Shown: piece by piece, positions 10,547 to 18,663 of the stretch
Layout of the letters: each line of letters starts with the position of its first letter
How positions within the stretch are numbered: the first letter of the stretch is position 1
Assembly: GCA_037693485.1 (NCBI GenBank)
Contig: CM075348.1
Span: 100,315,109 to 100,379,108, forward strand
Direction of reading: 5' to 3'
DNA from: Kitagawia praeruptora
Lineage: Eukaryota > Streptophyta > Magnoliopsida > Apiales > Apiaceae
DNA: 64,000 nt
Position numbers and translations under genes: made by a program
The notes under the pieces: model-generated
Database searches by the model: none
What the model was told of the DNA's origin: nothing
What the model saw: only the letters and a program-made list of their open reading frames with translations

Positions 10547-12349
10547 TCACTCCTGGTTCTTCTTTTTACTACCCTTTATCTGCTCTTTATCTCCCCCAGC
10601 TTTATCATCCTCAGTCTGCTGGTGTTGTTGTTGTCTTTGAATTGTCTTTATCTCCCCCTTTTTGACATCAGCAACATTAATTCCAAGAGATTCAGAAACA
10701 GAACAAATGAGATTCATTAGAACTGCTTGATTTTCCATAATTGTGACTTGGTTATCTTCAAGTGATTGAAGTCTTGTTTGAATAGCAATTTGAGAATTCT
10801 GAATATCTTTCAAAACATCAGAATGAACTTCAATGTTGAAAGTGCTTCTAGTATCTTCAGTATCAGAATCAGAAAGAACTGTATCTTCAAGTCTTGTAGA
10901 AGAAGTTGCTTGAGTTGTATGATATTCAAGTAATAAAACCTGATTAGAAGTATCAACATCTTCATCTTTCTGATCTGGAACTGAAACATGATCATCATCT
11001 CCTTCACCAGTATTCTTTGTACTAACATCTTCAAATCCTGACTCCTCTTTAGAGTGATCAGAGACTGTAGATGTCTCAATTCGAGCTGATATTGGAAGTA
11101 CATACAAAGGAACACTAGGATCATTAGGATCTTCATTTGGTACATATGTATCAAGAAATTGCTTTATCCTGGCACCTCTTCTGTTAATGATTCCTGCAAG
11201 CCTCTCCTTTTGCTTCTGAGCTTTAACTTCTGGCTTTGCATTGTGATGTGCTAGGTCATTCTTCTGATACATTTTGATGAATGAATAAGTACCAGCATCC
11301 ATATCCAAATTTTCAGACCAAGATTCAGGAAAAACCTGATCCCAGAAATCAAATGATGGTTTCCTAATTTTCTCTCCCTCACTATGGAGTTGATCATCAA
11401 TACCCTCATTCTCACTTTGACTTACTAAAGTCAACACTCTTTCTACCTCACCTTTTGCCTGGTCAGGAGCCAGCCGCTCAAATTGTGGATCTAAGTCCAT
11501 CTTTTCAAGTGTATCACTCAAATTTAGATAAGTGCTCTCATGACCTACAGAAAAATAGGGTTTAGAAGGAGTTTTTATACCTGAACTCACATGGAGAGAG
11601 GGTTCCTCATATGGCATGTGGCTTGAGGTTTTCTCCAAGGAGTGAGCTGCTATAGTCTCTGAACCCTTACAATCATCTTCTTTCCTTTCAGAAACTACAG
11701 GCTCCAGTATACCACTTTCAGGTTCTTTACTAGACTCTGATGTCTTCAGTAATACTTCATTAGACACCATAGTTAGTATATCACCGTCTTTAAGTGTTGT
11801 TTGCTGAGACACACCCTCAAGGTGGTTAGACTCTGACCGAACAAAATTTGTTTGATCTTCAAAAAAATCAACCAAAGTCATTCCTCCCATATCATAGGGT
11901 ATCTCACTTGCATTCTCAGTCATCACAGAAGTCCTTTCAACATCAGCTATCACAGCTCCTGAGTCATCCTTCCTCTGACTAGATGGTTCTTGTGTTGCAG
12001 TGACTATGATCTGATCTTTCCTACTATTCACCACTGGTGCAATAGTATCTTCTGTTGACTGCTTTCCTCTATCTACTTCCTCCTGTTGTTCACCTTGAGC
12101 TAAAGCATCTTCAATAATGACATCCTTGTCAAATAAATATGCATGAAGTGATTGAAGTGCAACATGCTTTGAGAGTCCAAATTTCTTGACTAATTGTCTT
12201 CTGACAGATACATAGAAATACATTTTCATTAAGTCAAGTCTTTGATGTAGAAGTCCATATTCATCTGAAAATCTAGAACAGGCCTTGACAACTTCACTTT
12301 GAGAGAAATTAGTCCCATAGCCAGTCTGTATGATAATGTAGTTTCCCAT
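10547..12349 (-). CDS. Element B accessory ORF 3b (600 aa), downstream of pol
   Basis: This is an unrecognised protein in the sense orientation between pol and the 3' LTR. The N-terminal ~70 residues (KACSRFSDEYGLLHQRLDL onward) look folded. The middle is long, acidic and serine/threonine-rich and looks disordered. Residues near 500-570 have heptad-like spacing (IQTRLQSLEDNQVTIMENQ) that suggests a coiled coil, and the tail is lysine/glutamine-rich. No signal peptide or membrane span is visible, which argues against a typical envelope protein despite the env-like position. It overlaps ORF 3a by 121 bases in another frame. The sequence reads as the continuation of 3a after a one-base shift, so both may be halves of one ~1,090-residue protein. 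Translation from its own ATG at 12349 is the alternative. Confidence 0.6.
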   Translation of the reverse strand: MGNYIIIQTGYGTNFSQSEVVKACSRFSDEYGLLHQRLDLMKMYFYVSVRRQLVKKFGLSKHVALQSLHAYLFDKDVIIEDALAQGEQQEEVDRGKQSTEDTIAPVVNSRKDQIIVTATQEPSSQRKDDSGAVIADVERTSVMTENASEIPYDMGGMTLVDFFEDQTNFVRSESNHLEGVSQQTTLKDGDILTMVSNEVLLKTSESSKEPESGILEPVVSERKEDDCKGSETIAAHSLEKTSSHMPYEEPSLHVSSGIKTPSKPYFSVGHESTYLNLSDTLEKMDLDPQFERLAPDQAKGEVERVLTLVSQSENEGIDDQLHSEGEKIRKPSFDFWDQVFPESWSENLDMDAGTYSFIKMYQKNDLAHHNAKPEVKAQKQKERLAGIINRRGARIKQFLDTYVPNEDPNDPSVPLYVLPISARIETSTVSDHSKEESGFEDVSTKNTGEGDDDHVSVPDQKDEDVDTSNQVLLLEYHTTQATSSTRLEDTVLSDSDTEDTRSTFNIEVHSDVLKDIQNSQIAIQTRLQSLEDNQVTIMENQAVLMNLICSVSESLGINVADVKKGEIKTIQRQQQHQQTEDDKAGGDKEQIKGSKKKNQE

Positions 12350-13830
12350 GAAGAATCAATATCCAGATCTCTCTTGTCAAATACTGACATAGATGTAGCT
12401 TGATTTGTAGAAACCTGCATGATATTAGTTGGACTAGACTCTGTGTGTGTAGGTGACAATTGAATCTTTCTCCTTGTTCTCCTGATATAGTGAGCAAAAG
12501 ATTTATCCTGAGAAGACTCAAGAGGTGTAGACACAGAAGTGATCTTGGGATGAGATCTTTGTTCAATAGACACAGTCTTTTGAGAGACAGTATCCAGTAA
12601 CTGTTTTCCCTTTTTAAGAACTACAGCCTTTTGGGAGACTGCAGCCTGGCTGTGACTAGGTTTTTCATCTCTTTGTGCTAACAAAGAAAGTTGAATTGCA
12701 GCCTTCAATTCTGCTCTCTCAGCAAGAGTTAAATCATCATCTTCACTAGAATTACTACTACTACTTGACACAACAAATCTTCTCTTCCTTACAACTGATG
12801 TCTTTTGAGAAACACCAGAGGTTGGTTTCTTTGAAACAATAGGCTGTGGATCAAAATTTGGTTCTTGAATTGTTTCAGAGACTATAATGTTTTGGGGTAC
12901 TTGGGTAGACACAGGTGGGTTCTCCTCCATTTGAGATTCCTGAGCCATTTCACCACAAAAGAAAGAAGAATTGTAGAGAGTAGGAAGATGAGTTTTAAGA
13001 ATTACCTGAACATGATGTGGATAATGAATTGCAGGTATTTCATCTAGATTCTTTTCATTGTCCTTCTTTGTAATATCAGAGAAAATTCTCTTTTGTTGTT
13101 CATAAGAAGAAACACAATGTTCCCTACCAAATCTAGCTTCAATATCAGAAATGAAATGGTTAACAAACATTTGCATAAATCTATGATAATAAACCATTTT
13201 CATGTTTTGATCTCTTGACCCAAGTTTGATACTCATCTGACTTAAGATAATATGACCAATGTTAATTACTCTGTCATAAAGCAAACTATAAGCAATATAT
13301 GATGTAACAGAAGTAATTTGCTGAAAAGAACTACATTTGCCAGTAAAACATTTAGCAATTTGATCAAAGTAAAAAGACCATTCCTTTCTAAGAAAAGACC
13401 TATTCAACTGGCTCATGTTATCTAGAGGTCCACTATAACCTAATTCAGACAACATAGTTCTTATATTATCATCAGATGGTACATTCTCATAACTATCAGT
13501 AACAGGTAAGCAAAGTACTGAATTAACAACAGATTCAGTAATGTCAAATGAATCTTGTCCTAAATGTAGAACAATCTTACCTGATTGACTCTGAGTAGAA
13601 TCAATTACCTCAGCATTCTCCCAAGCTTGTGAAACAGCTTCTTGATTAATTTGTGGAGATGCTGTCAATGCATAACTTATTGGTCCATACGCCAGAAAGT
13701 CCATGATTGGATGAAAATCAGATGACACTCCTTCCTTATTGGTGATAGCTGCTACATGATTGTTTGTCATAAAATCAAAGTCACCAAACTTGAAGGCTAC
13801 TGATTTAGGTAATCTTCTCTGAGCTGCCAT
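12229..13830 (-). CDS. Element B accessory ORF 3a (533 aa), downstream of pol
   Basis: The function is unknown. The N-terminal ~270 residues look globular (HPIMDFLAYGPISYALTASP, then MLSELGYSG, LRKEWSFYFDQIAKCFTGK and YYHRFMQMFVNHFI). From memory this resembles an accessory ORF common in asterid copia elements, where the same order of motifs recurs around an IxYALxxxPxI core. From about residue 300 it becomes serine-rich and low-complexity. The start is an ATG at 13828-13830, preceded on the minus strand by AAGTTCTTTTCAG, a good splice-acceptor match, so expression from a spliced subgenomic RNA is possible. The last ~35 residues are probably out of frame, since the sensible reading passes to ORF 3b near 12345. 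Confidence 0.65.
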   Translation of the reverse strand: MAAQRRLPKSVAFKFGDFDFMTNNHVAAITNKEGVSSDFHPIMDFLAYGPISYALTASPQINQEAVSQAWENAEVIDSTQSQSGKIVLHLGQDSFDITESVVNSVLCLPVTDSYENVPSDDNIRTMLSELGYSGPLDNMSQLNRSFLRKEWSFYFDQIAKCFTGKCSSFQQITSVTSYIAYSLLYDRVINIGHIILSQMSIKLGSRDQNMKMVYYHRFMQMFVNHFISDIEARFGREHCVSSYEQQKRIFSDITKKDNEKNLDEIPAIHYPHHVQVILKTHLPTLYNSSFFCGEMAQESQMEENPPVSTQVPQNIIVSETIQEPNFDPQPIVSKKPTSGVSQKTSVVRKRRFVVSSSSSNSSEDDDLTLAERAELKAAIQLSLLAQRDEKPSHSQAAVSQKAVVLKKGKQLLDTVSQKTVSIEQRSHPKITSVSTPLESSQDKSFAHYIRRTRRKIQLSPTHTESSPTNIMQVSTNQATSMSVFDKRDLDIDSSWETTLSYRLAMGLISLKVKLSRPVLDFQMNMDFYIKDLT

Positions 13831-14474
13831 TTTTTAATCTGAAAAGAACTTGAAAAATTCTTGAAATGGATTAGTGATTTTGAAAACTCAAGAGTGGTTT
13901 TTGCTTTAGAGAATATAAAATTAGAGAAAGCAATTACACGATTAGAGTTTCAAAACAAATATATTTCACAAATCTTTCAGACCACTATCCCACGTTGACA
14001 CGTAGATTGACAGGTGTCAGTCCCTGAAAAATGTGGTTACCCACGATTTTTGGAAAATAAAATCCAAAATTGATTTTCATGAAATAAATCAGGGTATAAA
14101 TAATCAATACTGATCAGCTTCCTTTTCCTGTTGACCTCTCATAAAAATAATCACAAAACATGTGATAATAATTCTCAAATCCTGATGGTCACACATGAAA
14201 TCCTGATCAATATCATCAGAGACTTAATATGGAGTTTCCACGTGACATTTTTCTTTTATCTGAAAAAGAAATAAACAATTAATCTGAACAAAAATCAATT
14301 GGTTAGATATATTCAACATTTCTTGAAAACAAGAAATATAGTCACACGCAATAATTAGCATTTGACTTCATTAAAACTTCCAAATGACTGTTCAACTTCT
14401 CACGTCTTTCTTTAAAAGAACCAGACGCCTTATGCCATTCTCCATAATCCTTTCAATTTCTTTTCTTCTCAACA
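13831..14474. other. Intergenic stretch between divergent ORFs in element B
   Basis: The 644 bases lie between ORF 3a (minus) and the small plus-strand ORF. They contain ACGT- and TTGAC-type motifs near 13992-14012 and two ATCCTGAT octamers (14179-14186, 14200-14207). A minus-strand TTTTATATTC lies about 85 bases upstream of the 3a ATG, and a plus-strand TTTAAAAG lies about 60 bases upstream of the other ATG. It could be a two-way promoter (inference). Confidence 0.35.
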
Positions 14475-14744
14475 ATGCTTCTCAAACCAAAATTCCCTTC
14501 AAACCCATTTTTCAGATTTTTCTCGATCGATGAACATCCTGTTCTTGATCATCTCTTTGAACAGACAACTCTTCTCATCAAACTAATCATGAATGGATTG
14601 GTTTTCGAAAATATCCAGAGGTTTCTCCTAGAACATCCACCTATTGGATACAATCTTCCCCTAACCTCCTCAAAACTTGAGGATGAAGAATTTGGCCGAG
14701 AGTCTGAGGTTGATCTTGATGGGGATGCTATACATTTAAGTTAG
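14475..14744 (+). CDS. Small ORF (89 aa) on the opposite strand of element B
   Basis: The protein is unrecognised, with no membrane span or known motif. The N-terminus is basic and aromatic (KFPSNPFFRFF), then comes a mixed helical stretch, and the C-terminus is acidic. It runs against the element's own genes. The surroundings look gene-like: a pyrimidine-rich leader (TTTCTTTTCTTCTCAACA) before the ATG, a TATA-like box about 60 bases upstream, and a T-rich end with AATGAAAATA near 14932-14941 that could serve polyadenylation. It may be a captured gene fragment, an antisense regulator or chance. Confidence is low because it is short. Confidence 0.3.
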   Translation: MLLKPKFPSNPFFRFFSIDEHPVLDHLFEQTTLLIKLIMNGLVFENIQRFLLEHPPIGYNLPLTSSKLEDEEFGRESEVDLDGDAIHLS

Positions 14745-15290
14745 CTGCTCTCATTCAAGTCACCCAGACAAGGAATCCAAGAGCAAATGAGGCTGTTCAT
14801 CCCCTAATGGATTTCTTGAGATGCTCCTTGTCCTGTACCTCAGAGTTCATATCAATAGACAAGTATAGAATTATCAGTAGAAATTTGACAAAAAGAAGTT
14901 GTATTTCATTTCCATGTAATGATTTCTATTAATGAAAATACAGTTTCTTGTTATCTGCTTGTCTTTTGATTATTGAATGATGTATAAATTATCAGTATGC
15001 AAAACTTGCTGGCATAGACTTAACTCATCACAAAATCAGATTACTACACAAAGTAAACATCAGGATCTGAAACAATTTTCATAATCCTGATACTGACACA
15101 ATACTGATGACGTCAGCATCCTGATGACAAATCTAATCCTGATGATTATTAACAAGTCTATCATACTGAAATTTATCAAGGCAATGTGTTATAGCTTAAG
15201 GATTTAACTATCAATTATAGATCCTGACAGGAATATCAAGTCTATAAGCTAAGAACAACATACCTTGCTACTTTTGCAGATGTTAAAGAT
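14745..15290. other. Non-coding stretch of element B with repeated octamers
   Basis: The 546 bases lie between the small ORF and RNase H. ATCAGGAT or its complement occurs at 15059-15066, 15084-15091, 15118-15125 and 15136-15143. The palindrome TGACGTCA (bZIP-type site) lies among them near 15108. No coding sense was found. Confidence 0.6.
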
Positions 15291-15785
15291 CTAAAAATTT
15301 AACATTCCTAACTCACTTACTAATCTACTGAATGTAGTCTCATCAAGTGGTTTAGTTAGAATATCTGCAAGCTGTTTATCAGTAGGAACAAAATAAAGTT
15401 CCACAGTACCATTCTCAATATGTTCTCTAATAAAATGATACCTGACATCAATGTGCTTAGTCCTTGAATGTTGAACTGGATTTTCTGCAATTTTAATAGC
15501 ACTAGTATTATCACAAAACATAGGAATATTACTAAGTGTCATACCATAATCCATCAACTGATTTCTTATCCAAAGGAGCTGTGCACAACAACTGCCTGTT
15601 GCTATGTACTCAGCTTCTGCAATTGAGGTTGAAACAGATTGTTGCTTCTTGCTTGCCCAAGAAATCAATCTATTTCCCAAGAATTGACATGTACCTGTAG
15701 TGCTTTTCCTGTCTATCTTACACCCTGCATAATCAGAGTCTGAATAGCCAATTAGAAAGAAATCAGATTCTCTAGGATACCACAA
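15291..15785 (-). pseudogene. Element B RNase H (frame-shifted end of pol)
   Basis: The 164 residues carry YSDSDYAGCKIDRKSTTG, the catalytic glutamate in AEAEYIATG, the aspartate in FCDNTSA, and the closing KHIDVRYHFIRE and QLADILTKPL motifs of copia RNase H. The enzyme removes RNA from the RNA-DNA hybrid. The frame differs by one from RT because a base is lost around 15779-15786. There is no ATG; it would have been the end of the pol polyprotein. Confidence 0.9.
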
Positions 15786-18043
15786 CCAAGATTTGGAGTT
15801 CCTTTGAGATATCTAAAAATTCTCTTCACAGCAATTAAATGAGATTCCTTAGGATCACTTTGGAATCTAGCACATAAACAGGTAGAAAACATTATATCTG
15901 GCCTACTTGCAGTTAGATATAACAATGAGCCTATCATGCCTCTATAACTAGTATTATCCAAAATCTTTCCTTTAGGATCAGAGTCTAGTTTAGTGGTTGT
16001 TGTCATGGGTGTTTTTGCAACTGCACAGTCTTGAAAGTCAAACCTTTTTAAAAGATCTTTGATATACTTTGACTGATTAATGAAAATACCAGTCTCAGTC
16101 TGTTTGACCTGCAAGCCTAAGAAATAATTTAATTCACCCATCATGCTCATCTGATACTTAGACTGCATAAGCTTGCTAAACTTAGCACACAACTTTTCAT
16201 TAGCAGAACCAAAAATAATATCATCAACATAAACTTGAACTAAAAGCAATTCACCTTTTATCTTTCTAAAAAATATAGTTTTGTCAATTGTACCTCTTGT
16301 GAAGCCATTTTCAAGAAGAAATTTAGACAAAGTCTCATACCATGCTCTTGGTGCCTGCTTTAGTCCATAGAGTGCCTTGTCAAGTTTGTAGACATGATTT
16401 GGAAACTTTGGATCAACAAATCCAGGTGGCTGTTCCACATACACTTCCTCATCAAGTTTGCCATTTAGAAAAGCACTCTTTACATCCATCTGGTATACCT
16501 TGAATTTTGAATGAGCTGCGAATGCAAGAAACATTCTGATTGCTTCCAATCTTGCTACAGGTGCAAAGGTCTCATCATAATCAATGCCTTCTTCTTGAGA
16601 ATAACCCTTGGCCACCAGTCTTGCTTTGTTTCTTACAATCATACCAGATTCATCTAGCTTGTTTCTGAAAACCCATCTTGCACCAACAATAGATCTATCT
16701 TTAGGTCTTGGTACTAGTTTCCAGACTTTGTTTCTCTCAAACTCATTTAACTCCTCCTGCATTGCAATTACCCAATCAAGATCCTGTAAGGCTTCTTCAA
16801 CCTTCTTAGGTTCATTCTTTGAGAGAAAGCAACTATACAAGCATTCATTTTGAATTGATCTTCTAGTTCGAACACCACTATTTGGATCACCAATTACCAA
16901 ATCTTCAGTATGATCCTTTGTCCATTTTCTAACAGGTGGTAGATTAACTCTGCTAGTCTCTCCCCCTAAGTTAGTGGTATCTCTTGTAGAAGAATTCTCT
17001 CTACCTTCAAAAACTCTCCTTTGATCAATAGAATCAGTAGATTCCATATTGCTGCTAGTTACTGATCTTTCCTCAGTAGACTCTGAAAGGTCAGTTCCTG
17101 ATGGAGTAGACTCTGAAAGGTCAGTTCCTGATGGAGTAGACTCTGAAAGGTCAGTTCCTGATGGAGTAGACTCTGAAAGACTAGTCTGCTCCTGATGATC
17201 ACTGTGTTCTCTTTGATTTATTTGCTCCCCCTCAACAGTAGCATTCCTTTGAGAAGCAATAGAAATTTCTTCAGGAGAACCTTCATCATCACTTGAGAGT
17301 ATCTCAGAAATCTTCAGATTTTCAAATTCCAATTTGTCATGGCTTTCATCAGTTTGCAAAATTCCAAATTTCTTATCATCAAATGCAACATGAATTGATT
17401 CCATAACAATGTGAGTTCTGAGATTATAAACTTTGAAGGCCTTAGATGCTGAATATCCTAGAAAAACTGCTTCATCCGATTTGGCTTCAAATTTTCCAAG
17501 ATGTTCTGGATGAATTTTTAGGAAATAGCATTTGCATCCAAAGATGTGAAAGTATTTCACACTTGGTTTCTTTCCTTTGATCATCTCATAGGGAGTTTTT
17601 CCATGACTATTTACCAAGGTACAATTTTGAGTGAAACATGCAGTGTTAATAGCTTCTGCCCAAAAGTAGGTTGGAAGTTTTGCATCTGCAAGCATGGTTC
17701 TTGCTGCCTCTATGAGAGTCCTGTTCTTTCTTTCCACTACACCATTCTGCTGAGGTGTACCAGGTGCAGAAAACTGTTGAGTAATTCCATTGTCTGCACA
17801 AAACCCCTCCATTATAGAATTCTTGAATTCTGTACCATTGTCACTTCTAAGTACCTTGACTTTATACTCAGAGTTATTATGAATATTCTTGATGAGTTCA
17901 ATGATATGCTGAGGAGCTTCATCCTTCTTGTGTAGAAAGAACACCCATGTGAACCTTGTGAAATCATCCACCATAACTAGAGCATATCTTTTCTTGCTGA
18001 TAGACATAATGTTTACTGGACCAAACAGATCAAGATGTAGCAT
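15752..18043 (-). pseudogene. Element B integrase and reverse transcriptase
   Basis: The 763-residue frame starts at an internal methionine; the polyprotein extends upstream in the same frame to the stop at 18134-18136. Integrase triad: D5 (LHLDLFGP), D68 (RSDNGTEF), E104 (VVERKNR), with DD35E spacing. A serine/threonine-rich linker follows, with three and a half copies of a ten-residue repeat. RT then has RLVAKGYSQEEG, YQMDVKSAFLNG, ALYGLKQAPRAW and YVDD near residues 604-607. The end is out of frame. The enzymes copy the RNA genome and insert the DNA product. Confidence 0.92.
17075..17184 (-). repeat. 30-base tandem repeat in integrase-RT linker of element B
   Basis: There are three identical 30-base units (17075-17104, 17105-17134, 17135-17164) and a partial fourth (to 17184). 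They encode a repeated LSESTPSGTD in frame, so the length changes without breaking the protein. Confidence 0.95.
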
Positions 18044-18133
18044 GTGAAATGGTTCAGTAACTGAATTTTCAGTCTTGCTCTTGAAAGTGGTTCTTCTTTG
18101 CTTTCCAAGCTGACATGCATCACAAAGTCCATC

Positions 18134-18652
18134 TTACACAAAATTTGCCTGTGGTAGGCCTCTCACCAAATTGTGCTTAACAAGTTGATTAAGCTTCTTG
18201 AAATTAAGATGTGAGAGCTTCTTGTGCCAATTCCAGCTTTCATCACTTGTTGCTTCGCTGTAGAGACATCTAACAATTTCTTTAGATGTATCTCCTAAGC
18301 TAGCTTCATATATGTTACCATGTCTTTGACCAGTTAGAACAATGTCTCCATTCTGCATATTCAAGATTTTGCATCCTTCTCTGTCAAAGATTAATTTGTA
18401 ACCTTTATCACTCAGTTGACTTATGCTTAAAAGAGTATGTTTCAAGCCTTCAACCAGTGCTACATTTTCTATGATGACATTCCCAAAAACAATTGAGCCA
18501 TATCCCAGAGTTTCTCCTTTGTTGCCATCTCCAAAAGATATTACTGGGCCAGCTTTCCTCTCAAACTTTGTAAGCAGGGACTTCTTTCCAGTCATATGTC
18601 CAGAGCATCCACTGTCCAAGATAATTGAATGCTTCTTTCCTGTGCCCTGCAA
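18134..18652 (-). pseudogene. Element B protease and pre-integrase domain
   Basis: The 172-residue frame has the protease motif LDSGCSGHMTG (D13) and FGDGNKG, then the pre-integrase part WHKKLSHLNFKKL. A TAA at 18134-18136 interrupts the frame just before a zinc-binding CDACQLGK motif. The first codon is TTG, not ATG, so protease must be made by fusion to gag. Gag is in another frame and ends 12 bases upstream. An acceptor-like TTTTTGTTTGCAG lies at that boundary (18647-18659 on the minus strand). Frameshift, reinitiation or splicing are all open. Confidence 0.85.
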
Positions 18653-18663
18653 ACAAAAAGTAA

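Noticed and set aside
10810..11154. 114-codon minus-strand ORF inside ORF 3b
   Set aside because: Leucine/isoleucine-rich out-of-frame reading of an acidic, serine-rich region, a typical shadow.
12309..13047. Short ORFs on both strands within accessory ORF 3a
   Set aside because: They are shadow frames of the 533-residue ORF with no independent signals.
12229..13830. Retroviral-type envelope gene
   Set aside because: Only the position is env-like. No signal peptide, membrane span or cleavage motif is visible in either accessory ORF.
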